Shown here: piece after piece, positions 17,433 to 26,337 of the stretch | Numbering within the stretch: the stretch's first letter is position 1 | How the letters are laid out: each line of letters starts with the position of its first letter | DNA from: Burkholderia puraquae | GTDB taxonomy: Bacteria; Pseudomonadota; Gammaproteobacteria; Burkholderiales; Burkholderiaceae | Length of the DNA: 64,000 nt | Assembly (NCBI RefSeq): GCF_002099195.1 | Contig: NZ_NBYX01000006.1 | Coordinates: 287,538-351,537 of the forward strand | Direction of reading: 5' to 3' | Notes under the pieces: model-generated | The model's database searches: none | What the model was told of the DNA's origin: nothing | What the model saw: only the letters and a program-made list of their open reading frames with translations | Program-made: the position numbers and the translations under genes

Positions 17433-18632
17433 ATGATCATCACTTCGCTGCTCGACACGGATCTCTACAAGTTCACGATGATGCAGGTCGTCCTGCATCA
17501 CTTTCCCGCTGCAAGCGTCGAATACCGTTTCCGGTGCCGCACGCCCGGCGTCGATCTCGTGCCGTACATCGACGAGATCCGCGACGAGGTGCGCGGCTTG
17601 TGCGCGCTGCGTTTTTCCGACGTCGAACTCGACTACCTGCGGCGGATGCGCTTCATCAAGAGCGATTTCGTCGATTTCCTCGCGCTGTTCCACCTGAACG
17701 AGAAGTACATCTCGATCACGCCGTCGCCGAAGGGCAACGGCGAAATCGACATCGAGATCAAGGGGCCGTGGCTGCACGCGATCCTGTTCGAGATCCCGGT
17801 GCTCGCGATCGTCAACGAAGTGTATTTCCGCAACACGCAGCGCGAGCCCGACTATCGCGAAGGCCGCGAGCGGCTGCGCGAGAAAATCACGCTGCTCGGC
17901 GCGAAGCCCGAGTTCGCCGACTGCAAGATCGCCGACTACGGCACGCGCCGGCGCTTCTCGAAGGTCTGGCACGAGGAGGTCGCGCTCACGCTGCGCGACG
18001 GCCTCGGCCCGCAGTTCGCGGGCACGAGCAACGTGCTTTATGCGATGAAGCACGGCATCACGCCGCTTGGCACGATGGCGCACGAGTACCTGCAGGCGTG
18101 CCAGGCGCTCGGCCCGCGGCTGCGCGATTCGCAGATCTACGGCTTCGAGATGTGGGCGAAGGAATATCGCGGCGACCTCGGGATCGCGCTGTCGGACGTC
18201 TACGGGATGGATGCGTTCCTGAACGACTTCGACATGTACTTCTGCAAGCTGTTCGACGGCGCGCGCCACGATTCGGGCGATCCGTTCGACTGGGGCGAGC
18301 GGATGCTGCGCCATTACGAGGCGAACCGTTGCGACCCGCGTACCAAGGTGCTCGTGTTCTCGGACGCGCTCGACATCCCGAAGGTCATGCAGTTGTACGA
18401 ACGGTTCCGCGGCCGCTGCAAGCTCGCGTTCGGCGTCGGCACGAACCTCACCAACGATCTCGGCTACGTGCCGCTGCAGATCGTCATCAAGATGGTCCGC
18501 TGCAACGGCCAGCCGGTCGCGAAGCTGTCGGATTCGCCGGGCAAGAGCATGTGCGACGACAAGGCGTATCTCGCGTACCTGCGCCAGGTGTTCGGCATCG
18601 CGCAGCCGGTCGAGGAAGACGCGTCGAAGTAG
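17433..18632 (+). CDS. pncB: Nicotinate phosphoribosyltransferase
   Basis: PncB salvages nicotinate by joining it to PRPP, using ATP, in the Preiss-Handler NAD pathway. The 399-residue product matches the E. coli length. It begins [18 protein letters not shown], the typical start, and has motifs [31 protein letters not shown] and [11 protein letters not shown]. An earlier in-frame start at 17226 would add a GC-shadow sequence and is rejected. fdxA is divergent upstream, lutC-like is downstream after 88 bp with its own likely -10 element. Confidence 0.96.
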   Translation: MIITSLLDTDLYKFTMMQVVLHHFPAASVEYRFRCRTPGVDLVPYIDEIRDEVRGLCALRFSDVELDYLRRMRFIKSDFVDFLALFHLNEKYISITPSPKGNGEIDIEIKGPWLHAILFEIPVLAIVNEVYFRNTQREPDYREGRERLREKITLLGAKPEFADCKIADYGTRRRFSKVWHEEVALTLRDGLGPQFAGTSNVLYAMKHGITPLGTMAHEYLQACQALGPRLRDSQIYGFEMWAKEYRGDLGIALSDVYGMDAFLNDFDMYFCKLFDGARHDSGDPFDWGERMLRHYEANRCDPRTKVLVFSDALDIPKVMQLYERFRGRCKLAFGVGTNLTNDLGYVPLQIVIKMVRCNGQPVAKLSDSPGKSMCDDKAYLAYLRQVFGIAQPVEEDASK

Positions 18633-18720
18633 TCGTCGGCCGAACGGCCAAAACTGCGTCGCGGCGAGGTCGGCCGGTATAATCTGACAGTATCGCCCGC
18701 CAACGTCACGAGGCCCGTTC

Positions 18721-19383
18721 ATGGACACTTCCGCTGCCCGTCGCCAGATCCTCGCGCGCATTCGCGCGGCGCAGGGGCGTGCGGCCGAACCTGATGCGGC
18801 CGAGCGCGACGGCGTTGCCGACTATCTCGCGCGTCATCCGGAGGGCCCGCGCCCGCCGGCGCCGGCCGACCTCGTCGCTGCATTCGTCGACGAAGCGGCA
18901 CGCCTGTCGACGACGGTCGACGAAGTCGCGACGCTTGCCGAGGTACCGGCCGCCGCCGCCCGTTACCTTTCCGCTCACGGCCTGCCGACGCAGGCCGTCG
19001 CGTGGCGCACGCTGGCCGATTTCGACTGGGCGGGCGCAGGCCTGTCGGTCGAATGCCGCAAGCCGTGCGACGGCGATCTGGTCGGCCTCACCGGCTGTTT
19101 TTGCGCGACCGCCGAAACGGGCTCGCTGGTGCTGCTGTCCGGCCCCGATACCTATGCGTCTGCCGGCCTGCTGCCGGAAACACACATCGCGATCGTTCCC
19201 GCGTCGCGGATCGTCGCCGGTCATGAAGATGCGTTTGCGCTGATCCGCTCGGAGCGCGGCGAATTGCCGCGCGCGGTCAATTTCGTGTCGGGCCCGTCGC
19301 GCACGGGCGATATCGAGCAGACCATCGTACTGGGCGCGCATGGCCCGTACCGCGTTCACGTGATCGTCGTACGGGGCGCATGA
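18721..19383 (+). CDS. LutC/YkgG family LUD-domain protein
   Basis: The 220-residue protein is a LUD-domain (LutC/YkgG) protein. Motifs VGLTGCFCATAETGSLVLLSGP and ASRIVAGHEDAF are typical. In Bacillus, LutABC together oxidise L-lactate, LutC being the non-cluster subunit. Here no lutA or lutB gene is adjacent, so the role is uncertain: the other subunits may lie elsewhere or this copy may act on its own. A TATAAT at 18678-18683 about 38 bp upstream suggests its own promoter, though no good -35 is seen. Confidence 0.85.
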   Translation: MDTSAARRQILARIRAAQGRAAEPDAAERDGVADYLARHPEGPRPPAPADLVAAFVDEAARLSTTVDEVATLAEVPAAAARYLSAHGLPTQAVAWRTLADFDWAGAGLSVECRKPCDGDLVGLTGCFCATAETGSLVLLSGPDTYASAGLLPETHIAIVPASRIVAGHEDAFALIRSERGELPRAVNFVSGPSRTGDIEQTIVLGAHGPYRVHVIVVRGA

Positions 19384-19426
19384 CGCGCCCGTCGCATCCA
19401 CTACCACTCGAACAAGGAAGTTCTGC

Positions 19427-20857
19427 ATGAAACGACATGCCGCCTGGGCGGGCATGGCGTCGGGGGTCGCGCTTGGCGCCGTCCCTGCGCTTGCATCGGC
19501 CGCAACGCTCGACGGTGCCACACTGTCTGCCCTCTGGGGTATCCCGTTCGCCGGGATCCTGCTGTCCATCGCACTGTTCCCGCTCGTCGCCCCCGTGTTC
19601 TGGCATCACCACTTCGGCAAGATTGCAGCCGGGTGGGCGGTCGTGTTCCTGATTCCGTTCGGGTTCGCGTTCGGCGCCGGCACCGCGTTCGGCACGCTCG
19701 TGCATGCGCTGCTCGAGGAATACATTCCGTTCATCGTGCTGCTCACCGCGCTCTATACGGTTGCGGGCGGCATCTGTGTGAACGGCAACCTGCATGGATC
19801 GCCGAAGCTGAACACCGCGATCCTCGCGCTCGGTACGCTGCTCGCGAGCGTGATGGGTACGACGGGTGCGGCGATGCTGCTGATCCGGCCGCTGCTGCGC
19901 GCGAACGACAACCGCAAGCATGTCGTGCACGTCGTGATCTTCTTCATCTTCCTCGTCGCGAACGCGGGCGGATCGCTGTCGCCGCTCGGCGATCCGCCGC
20001 TGTTCCTCGGTTTCCTGAATGGCGTGAGCTTTTTCTGGACGACCACGCACCTCGCGCTGCCGATGCTGTTCATCTGCAGTGTGCTGCTGATGCTGTTCTT
20101 TGCCCTCGATACGTACTTCTACCGGAAGGGCGGCGAGGAGCGGCCGGCCGTGCTCGACCCGACGCCCGACGGCGCAGCGCTGTCGATCGACGGCAAGATC
20201 AATTTCGTGCTGCTCGCGGCCGTGATCGGCCTGGTGCTGATGAGCGGCGTGTGGAAGCCGGGCATCACGTTCGACGTGTGGGGTACGCACGTCGCGCTGC
20301 AGAACCTCGTGCGCGACGTCGCGCTCGTGGGTGTGACGCTTGCGTCGCTCGCGTTGACGCCGCGCTCCGCGCGCGAGGGCAACGCGTTCAACTGGGCGCC
20401 GATCGAGGAAGTCGCGAAGCTGTTCGCGGGGATCTTCGTGACGATCGCGCCGGTGATCGTGATCCTGCGTGCCGGTGCCGGCGGCGCGTTCGCGCAGATC
20501 GTCCATCTCGTCACGGGGCCGGACGGCAAGCCGATCGACGCGATGTACTTCTGGGCGACGGGCATCCTGTCGTCGTTCCTCGACAACGCACCGACCTATC
20601 TCGTGTTCTTCAACCTCGCGGGCGGCGATGCCCAGTCGCTGATGACGACCGGCGCGTCGACGCTCGCCGCGATTTCCGCGGGTGCGGTGTTCATGGGCGC
20701 GAACAGCTATATCGGCAACGCACCCAACTTCATGGTGAAGGCGATCGCCGAATCGCGCGGCGTGAAGATGCCGAGCTTCTTTGCCTATCTCGGCTGGGCG
20801 CTGGTCGTGCTGATACCGGTATTCCTGCTGACGTCATGGCTCTTCTTCACGGCGTAA
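19427..20857 (+). CDS. nhaD: Na+/H+ antiporter NhaD
   Basis: The 476-residue inner-membrane protein belongs to the NhaD (ArsB/NhaD superfamily) antiporters that expel sodium in exchange for protons. It has a hydrophobic N-terminal segment that resembles a signal peptide (cleavage near ASAA), twelve or so later membrane helices and conserved stretches such as GGSLSPLGDPPLFLGFLNG, SSFLDNAPTYLVFF and GANSYIGNAPNFMVKAIAE. AAGGAAG lies 8 nt before the ATG. It may be cotranscribed with lutC-like, 43 bp upstream. Confidence 0.92.
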   Translation: MKRHAAWAGMASGVALGAVPALASAATLDGATLSALWGIPFAGILLSIALFPLVAPVFWHHHFGKIAAGWAVVFLIPFGFAFGAGTAFGTLVHALLEEYIPFIVLLTALYTVAGGICVNGNLHGSPKLNTAILALGTLLASVMGTTGAAMLLIRPLLRANDNRKHVVHVVIFFIFLVANAGGSLSPLGDPPLFLGFLNGVSFFWTTTHLALPMLFICSVLLMLFFALDTYFYRKGGEERPAVLDPTPDGAALSIDGKINFVLLAAVIGLVLMSGVWKPGITFDVWGTHVALQNLVRDVALVGVTLASLALTPRSAREGNAFNWAPIEEVAKLFAGIFVTIAPVIVILRAGAGGAFAQIVHLVTGPDGKPIDAMYFWATGILSSFLDNAPTYLVFFNLAGGDAQSLMTTGASTLAAISAGAVFMGANSYIGNAPNFMVKAIAESRGVKMPSFFAYLGWALVVLIPVFLLTSWLFFTA

Positions 20858-20932
20858 GCTGACGATTTTCAACCTAGAGCGGGTGGTTCCGGCGGCGCAC
20901 GGCACGCTGCGATCCGTCCGCGGCATGCGGAG

Positions 20933-21928
20933 ATGGCGATGCAGAAGATCCTGGTCGCGCGTCCGATCTTTCCGGACGTGATCGAGCGGCTCAAGCAGTA
21001 TTTCGACGTCGACTGGAACAACGGCGACGCACTGGCGCCCGACGCGCTCGCCGCGCGCCTGGCCGACAAGGACGGCGCGCTGACGGCCGGTGACCCGGTC
21101 GGCGCGGCCGAACTCGCGGCGGCGCCGCGCCTGCGCGTCGTGGCGAACATGGCGGTCGGCTACAACAATTTCGACATGGCCGCGTTCAACGCGGCGAACG
21201 TGCTCGGCACCAACACGCCCGACGTGCTGAACGAATCGACCGCCGATTTCGGCTGGGCGCTGATGATGGCGGCAGCACGCCGGATCGCCGAATCCGAGCA
21301 CTGGCTGCGGGCCGGCCACTGGCAGAAGTGGGCGTACGACGGTTTCCTCGGCAGCGACATTTACGGCTCGACGCTCGGCGTCATCGGGATGGGGCGCATC
21401 GGCCAGGCGCTCGCGCGCCGCGCGCGCGGCTTCGGGATGCAGGTGATCTATCACAACCGGTCGCGGGTCGCGCCCGAGATCGAGGCCGAGCTGAATGCCG
21501 AATACGTGTCGAAGGATGCGCTGCTCGCCCGTGCCGATCACGTCGTGCTCGTACTGCCGTATACGACGGCGAACCATCACACGATCGGTGCGGCCGAGCT
21601 CGCGAAGATGAAGCCCACCGCAACGCTGACCAACATCGCGCGTGGCGGGATCGTCGACGACGCGGCGCTGGCCGTCGCGCTGCGCGACGGGACGATCGCC
21701 GCAGCCGGCCTCGACGTGTACGAAGGCGAGCCGACGGTACATCCGGCGCTGCTCGAAGTGCCGAACGTCGTGCTGACGCCGCATATCGCGAGCGCAACCG
21801 AAAAAACGCGCCGCGCGATGGCGAACCTCGCCGCCGACAACCTGATCGCTGCACTGGGCGAGGGGCCGCGCGCAGGGCAGCCGCCGAATCCGATCAACCC
21901 TGACGTGATCGGGAAGCCGCGCGCATGA
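20933..21928 (+). CDS. D-2-hydroxyacid dehydrogenase (GhrB-like)
   Basis: The 331-residue NAD(P)-dependent enzyme has the Rossmann motif GVIGMGRIGQALARRARG (about 155-172), the NADP-oriented segment YHNRS and the catalytic triad regions NIARGGIVDD (Arg), EGEP (Glu) and TPHIASAT (His). The closest families are glyoxylate/hydroxypyruvate reductase B and 2-ketogluconate reductase. Its reaction reduces a 2-keto acid to the D-hydroxy acid. The second Met (20939) is an alternative start. It overlaps rmuC by 4 nt (ATGA), but this may reflect economy rather than shared function. Confidence 0.9.
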   Translation: MAMQKILVARPIFPDVIERLKQYFDVDWNNGDALAPDALAARLADKDGALTAGDPVGAAELAAAPRLRVVANMAVGYNNFDMAAFNAANVLGTNTPDVLNESTADFGWALMMAAARRIAESEHWLRAGHWQKWAYDGFLGSDIYGSTLGVIGMGRIGQALARRARGFGMQVIYHNRSRVAPEIEAELNAEYVSKDALLARADHVVLVLPYTTANHHTIGAAELAKMKPTATLTNIARGGIVDDAALAVALRDGTIAAAGLDVYEGEPTVHPALLEVPNVVLTPHIASATEKTRRAMANLAADNLIAALGEGPRAGQPPNPINPDVIGKPRA

Positions 21929-23403
21929 CGATCACGTTGTTGCTTGCGGCGGTCGTCGTGCTGGCTGTTGCACTCGCGGTGGCGATCGTCGCGCTCGTGC
22001 GTGGCGGTGGCCGCCACGACGATGTGGCGGTACTGGGCGACCAGATCGAGGACGCCGCGCATGCACAGGCGCGCGCAGTCGAGCGGCTCGAACGCGAATT
22101 GCGCGGCGAGATCGTCGAGAACGCGCGCGGCTCGCGCACCGAGCTGGCCGGCAGTTTCGCGCAGCTTCAGCAGACGCTCGCCGCGCAACTGACGAGCGTG
22201 GCGACCGTGCAGAACAATCAGATCGAGGGTTTCGCTCAGCAACTCGGCAAGCTCGTCGCCGGCAATGCGCAGCAGTTCGACGCGATGCGCGAGAGCGTGC
22301 AGCGTCAGGCGCAGCAGGCGCGCGAGGAGCAGACGGGCGCACTCAGGCTGTTCGGCGACACGTTGAACCGGCAACTCACGCAACTGACCGAAGCGAACGA
22401 CCGCCGGATCGGCGAGGTGCGCGCGACGCTCGAACAGCGGCTGAAGGAAATCGAGACGAACAACGCGGCGAAGCTCGAGGAGATGCGCCGCACCGTCGAC
22501 GAGAAACTGCACGCAACGCTCGAACACCGGCTCGGCGAATCGTTCAAGCTCGTGTCGGACCGGCTCGAGCAGGTGCATCGCGGGCTCGGCGAGATGCAGA
22601 CGCTCGCGGCGGGCGTCGGCGATCTGAAGAAAGTGCTGACCAACGTGAAGACGCGCGGCACCTGGGGGGAAGTGCAGCTCGAGGCGCTGCTCGAGCAGAT
22701 GCTGACACCCGAACAGTACGCGAAGAACGTCGCGACGGTGCCGAAGAGCAGCGAGCGCGTCGAGTTCGCGATCCGGTTGCCGGGGCGCGAGGCCGGCACG
22801 CGCGACGCGCCGCCCGTGTGGCTGCCGATCGACGCAAAATTCCCGCGCGAAGACTACGAGCGGCTGATCGATGCGCAGGAGCGCGCCGATGCGGTGGCGG
22901 TCGAGGAAGCGGCTCGCGCGCTCGAAGCGCGCGTGCGCCTGGAGGCGCGCACGATCGCCGAGAAGTACGTCGCGCCGCCGCACACGACCGATTTCGCGCT
23001 GCTGTTCCTGCCGACTGAAGGGCTCTATGCGGAGATCCTGCGTCGTCCGGGGCTGACCGACCTGCTGCAGCGCGACTATCGCGTGACGGTCGCCGGCCCG
23101 ACGACGCTCACTGCACTGTTGAACAGCCTGCAGATGGGCTTTCGCACGCTCGCGATCGAGCAACGGTCGAGCGAGGTGTGGCAGGTGCTCGGCGCGGTGA
23201 AGACGGAGTTCGGCAAGTTCGGCGACGTGCTCGCGCGCACGAAGTCGCAGCTCGAAACGGTCACACGCTCGATCGAGGCCGCCGAGCAGCGCACGCGCGT
23301 GATGAACCGGAAGCTGAAGCAGGTCGAGGCGCTGCCGGGCGACACGGCGGCCGGGCTGCTCGGCGCGGAAGGTGGCGACGGCGCCGATGCGGACGACGTG
23401 TGA
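21925..23403 (+). CDS. rmuC: DNA recombination protein RmuC
   Basis: The 492-residue protein starts with a membrane anchor (ITLLLAAVVVLAVALAVAIVALV) and continues as a long coiled coil to about residue 230. The RmuC domain follows, with LKKVLTNVKTRGTWGEVQLEALLEQ, LPIDAKFPREDY and FLPTEGLYAEIL. RmuC belongs to the PD-(D/E)XK nuclease-like superfamily and limits inversions at short inverted repeats. It is coupled by ATGA to the dehydrogenase upstream and ends at a strong bidirectional terminator. Confidence 0.93.
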   Translation: MTITLLLAAVVVLAVALAVAIVALVRGGGRHDDVAVLGDQIEDAAHAQARAVERLERELRGEIVENARGSRTELAGSFAQLQQTLAAQLTSVATVQNNQIEGFAQQLGKLVAGNAQQFDAMRESVQRQAQQAREEQTGALRLFGDTLNRQLTQLTEANDRRIGEVRATLEQRLKEIETNNAAKLEEMRRTVDEKLHATLEHRLGESFKLVSDRLEQVHRGLGEMQTLAAGVGDLKKVLTNVKTRGTWGEVQLEALLEQMLTPEQYAKNVATVPKSSERVEFAIRLPGREAGTRDAPPVWLPIDAKFPREDYERLIDAQERADAVAVEEAARALEARVRLEARTIAEKYVAPPHTTDFALLFLPTEGLYAEILRRPGLTDLLQRDYRVTVAGPTTLTALLNSLQMGFRTLAIEQRSSEVWQVLGAVKTEFGKFGDVLARTKSQLETVTRSIEAAEQRTRVMNRKLKQVEALPGDTAAGLLGAEGGDGADADDV

Positions 23404-23425
23404 CGCACGTTGCCACACCGGCTGG

Positions 23426-23460
23426 AAAGAACACGGGCGCCGCGGCGCCCGTGTTCTTTT
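23426..23460. terminator. Bidirectional terminator, long perfect palindrome
   Basis: Positions 23426-23459 form a perfect 34-bp palindrome with A-runs and T-runs at its ends, so it reads as a terminator in both directions. It separates the converging rmuC and acetyltransferase genes. Confidence 0.92.
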
Positions 23461-23490
23461 GAAGCGCTTGCCGGCGTGGCCGGCCCGCGG

Positions 23491-23976
23491 TCAATGCCCG
23501 GCGAGCGTATCCAGCGCGTCGCCCGTGACGCGAACGATGCGCCAGTCGGGCAGCACGGTTGCGCCCATCTTTTCGTAGAAATCGATCGCAGGCTGGTTCC
23601 AGTCGAGAACCGACCATTCGAAGCGCGCGCAACGGCGCTCGACGGCCAATGCTGCGAGGTGACGCAGCATCGCGGTGCCGAGGCCCGTGCCGCGCTGCGA
23701 CGGCTGCACGTACAGATCCTCGAGATAGAGGCCGCGACGGCCGAGGAACGTCGAATAATTGTGGAAGAACAGCGCGTACGCGACGATCGTGCCGTCGTGC
23801 TCGGCCACGCGCGCCTCGGCGGCGGGCTGCGTGCCGAACAGCGCGTCGGCGAGATCGGCCTCGGTCGCGACGAACAGGTGCGTGAGCTTCTCGAACTCGG
23901 CCAGTTCGCGCATCAGCGCGAGGATCGCGCCGACGTCGCGCGCTTGGGCTGCGCGGATCAGCGGCGTGCCGCTCAC
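23491..23976 (-). CDS. GNAT acetyltransferase, SAT1/diamine-type
   Basis: The 161-residue GNAT protein has the acetyl-CoA motif LYVQPSQRGTGLGTAML and the C-terminal WNQPAIDFYEKMGA. The order of its motifs (IRAAQARDVGAILALMRELAEFEKL at the N terminus, LEDLYV, then DWNQPAIDFY) follows spermidine/spermine N1-acetyltransferase (SAT1), so a polyamine or thialysine-type amine substrate is likely but not proven. Translation begins at a GTG that overlaps the stop of the small membrane protein upstream (GTGA), so the two are coupled. Confidence 0.85.
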   Translation of the reverse strand: MSGTPLIRAAQARDVGAILALMRELAEFEKLTHLFVATEADLADALFGTQPAAEARVAEHDGTIVAYALFFHNYSTFLGRRGLYLEDLYVQPSQRGTGLGTAMLRHLAALAVERRCARFEWSVLDWNQPAIDFYEKMGATVLPDWRIVRVTGDALDTLAGH

Positions 23977-24248
23977 GCTTCTTCCGGCGGATCGGACAGC
24001 ACGATCTCGATGCCGCCGAAGCGCGATGCGACCCAGTTGTACGCGTGGCACGCGATCCACAGCAGCACGAAGCCGAGAATCGCGTTCAGCAGCAGCGCGC
24101 TCAGGATCGTGCTCAGTTCGACCATCCCGTAGCGGACGTACGCGACGAGAATGCCGAGCAGCACGATCGGCACGCTGAACGTCAGGTAGACGAGGATCAG
24201 CGCCTTTGCGGTTTGCCCCGCGGCGATCGACGAAATTTGTTTCTTCAT
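23973..24248 (-). CDS. Small two-helix inner-membrane protein
   Basis: The 91-residue protein has two membrane segments (about residues 17-38 and 47-67) and a C-terminal YNWVASRFGGIEI motif that resembles DUF3566-type transmembrane domains. Its function is unknown. GGGCAAT-like spacing places the ATG at 24248 with no strong ribosome binding site. It is followed by the coupled acetyltransferase and preceded by moeA after 39 bp, so the three genes may form one unit ending the molybdopterin cluster. Confidence 0.75.
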   Translation of the reverse strand: MKKQISSIAAGQTAKALILVYLTFSVPIVLLGILVAYVRYGMVELSTILSALLLNAILGFVLLWIACHAYNWVASRFGGIEIVLSDPPEEA

Positions 24249-24287
24249 GTGCGGATTGCCCCCGTAGAGATATACCGATAGTGGAAT

Positions 24288-25586
24288 TCAGATCAGGCCG
24301 TCGAGCGGCAGGATGTCGACCGGGGTGCCCGCGTCGACTGCCGCGGTATCGTGGCCCAGGACGATGAAACAATTGGCGGCCGAGAGGCCGCTCAGCGATG
24401 CGGAACTCTGCGAGCCCGCCGGCGCCACCTGCCAGCGGCCGTCGGCGGCGCGTGTCGCGATGCCGCGCAGGTAGTCGGTGCGGCCCGGGCGCGTCTTCAG
24501 CGCTTGCGTGCTGAGTGCCGCATGCATTGCCGGCGGCTGGGCCTGCGCGCCGGCCAGCGTCAGCAGCGCGGGGCGCACGATTGCGTAGAACGTCACGGCA
24601 GATGCGACCGGATTGCCGGGCAGCCCGAAGAACAGCGAGTGACCGGCGCCGTCGGCTGCGCGTGCGAGCGTGCCGCACGCGAGCGGCCGGCCGGGACGCA
24701 GCGCGAGGCTGGCGAATGTTACGTCACCGAGCCGTGCCATGACGTCGCGCGTGAAGTCGGCTTCGCCGACCGATACGCCGCCCGACGTGATCACCGCGTC
24801 GGCCTGCGCGGCGACGGCGTCGCGCAATGCGGCTTCGAGCGCGGCCGGGTCGTCGCGGACGATCCCCAGATCGATCGCGTCGACATGCAGCCTTTCGAGC
24901 ATCGCGATCAGCATCCCGCGATTGCTGTCATACAGTGCGCCGGGGCCGAGCGGCTCGCCGGGCTCGCGCAGTTCGTCGCCGGTGGAGAACACGGCGACGC
25001 GCACGCGCCGGCGCACCGTGACCTCGGTGATACCGAACGACGCGAGCAGGCCAAGATCGGACGGCCGCAGGATGCGGCCGGCAGCGAGCGCGCAGGCGCC
25101 GCGCGCGAGATCCTCGCCGGCCTTGCGGCAGTTCGCGCCGCGCGCGATGTCGTGCGCGGCGAAGTGGATCGTGTCGCCGTCGACGCGCACGCGTTCCTGC
25201 GGAATCACCGTGTCGCATCCGGCTGGCATCGGCGCGCCCGTCATGATGCGCACGCATGATCCGGCCGCTACGGCGCCATCGAACGGATGGCCGGCGAGCG
25301 CGGTGCCGGCGACCGTCAGCGCGACGTCGGCTTGCGGCGCCGCGTGCGTGCCGGCGCTGCCGTCGAACGCATAGCCGTCCATCGCCGAGTTGTCGTACGC
25401 GGGAATGTCGAACGGCGCGTTCACGTCGGCCGTGAGCACGCGGTCGAGTGCATCGCGAAGTGTCACCGTGTCGCATGCCGCGACGGGCACCGCGAAGCGG
25501 CACGCGAGCGCCTGCGCATCGGCGAGCGACAGCGGCGCATCGGAATCGGGCGCGGTTCGGGGGGCGGGTGAGGAGGGCGTGATCAT
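24288..25586 (-). CDS. moeA: Molybdopterin molybdenumtransferase MoeA
   Basis: MoeA inserts molybdate into adenylated molybdopterin to complete the molybdenum cofactor. The 432-residue product has the domain signatures DNSAMDGYAFD, the GDEL region, TSGGVSVGEADF and GLPGNPVA. It is the last of moaA-mobA-moeA on the minus strand, 105 bp below mobA. The length is slightly above the ~411 of E. coli, mostly through an N-terminal extension. Confidence 0.95.
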   Translation of the reverse strand: MITPSSPAPRTAPDSDAPLSLADAQALACRFAVPVAACDTVTLRDALDRVLTADVNAPFDIPAYDNSAMDGYAFDGSAGTHAAPQADVALTVAGTALAGHPFDGAVAAGSCVRIMTGAPMPAGCDTVIPQERVRVDGDTIHFAAHDIARGANCRKAGEDLARGACALAAGRILRPSDLGLLASFGITEVTVRRRVRVAVFSTGDELREPGEPLGPGALYDSNRGMLIAMLERLHVDAIDLGIVRDDPAALEAALRDAVAAQADAVITSGGVSVGEADFTRDVMARLGDVTFASLALRPGRPLACGTLARAADGAGHSLFFGLPGNPVASAVTFYAIVRPALLTLAGAQAQPPAMHAALSTQALKTRPGRTDYLRGIATRAADGRWQVAPAGSQSSASLSGLSAANCFIVLGHDTAAVDAGTPVDILPLDGLI

Positions 25587-25691
25587 CAGTCGGACTGCGC
25601 CGCAAGGCGTATCGGGTTCGTGGCCGGTGGCGCGAGGAGGGTGCCTGGGCGCGGGTTTCGCGTGCGGCGGGCGGGAACCGCACGGGCGCCG

Positions 25692-26309
25692 TCAGCGGCG
25701 GGCCAGCGCGGCGAGTTCCTGCCAAGAGTTGGCATTGTAAAACGCACGCTCGTCGCGAAACTCGACTTCGACCGTCTTGTGGCGTGCGTACCACGCACGC
25801 ACCTTGCGGTCGCCGGCCGCGAGCCGGGCGGCGAGATCGTCGACCAGCGACGTGCGCAGCAGCGCGAACGTCGGTTGTGGCGAGCGCGCCTGCTGCGCGT
25901 CGACGGTCACCGCCATCGCGATGTCGGCCTGCTGCGCGTCGAGCGCCGCCTGCAGCCGTGCGACGAGGTCGGCGGGCAGATAGGGCGTATCGCATGGCGA
26001 GCACGCGACGAGCGGCGCGCGAGTCGCCCGCATGCCCGCGAGCAGGCCCGCGAGCGGGCCGGGGAAGTCGGGTGTTTCGTCCGCGACGATGCGCGCATCG
26101 AACGGCGCACCGAGTTCGGCATAGCGATCGGCATGGCGATTCGCGCTGATCAGCGTCTCGTCGACCTGCGGCGAGAGCCTGCGCAGCACGTGCAGTGCCA
26201 GCGGTGTGCCGTCGAGCAACTGCAGGCCCTTGTCGACGCCGTCCATGCGCGTGGCGCGCCCGCCTGCGAGCAGCAGGCCGGCGATCGAGGGGGAGGCGGA
26301 AGATGGCAT
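25692..26309 (-). CDS. mobA: Molybdenum cofactor guanylyltransferase MobA
   Basis: MobA attaches GMP to the molybdenum cofactor, making the guanine dinucleotide form used by DMSO-reductase-family enzymes. The 205-residue protein shows the nucleotidyl motif LLLAGGRATRMDGVDKGL (residues 12-29) and the metal-site segment CSPCDTPYLP (103-112). The ATG at 26309 starts at the conserved N terminus. Only 28 bp separate it from the moaA stop, so the two are cotranscribed. Confidence 0.94.
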   Translation of the reverse strand: MPSSASPSIAGLLLAGGRATRMDGVDKGLQLLDGTPLALHVLRRLSPQVDETLISANRHADRYAELGAPFDARIVADETPDFPGPLAGLLAGMRATRAPLVACSPCDTPYLPADLVARLQAALDAQQADIAMAVTVDAQQARSPQPTFALLRTSLVDDLAARLAAGDRKVRAWYARHKTVEVEFRDERAFYNANSWQELAALARR

Positions 26310-26337
26310 CGTGCGAAGGCGGGAAGGGCGGCGTGCG

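Noticed and set aside
17235..18761. 508-codon minus-strand frame opposite pncB
   Set aside because: Shadow of pncB; no domain or start signal supports it.
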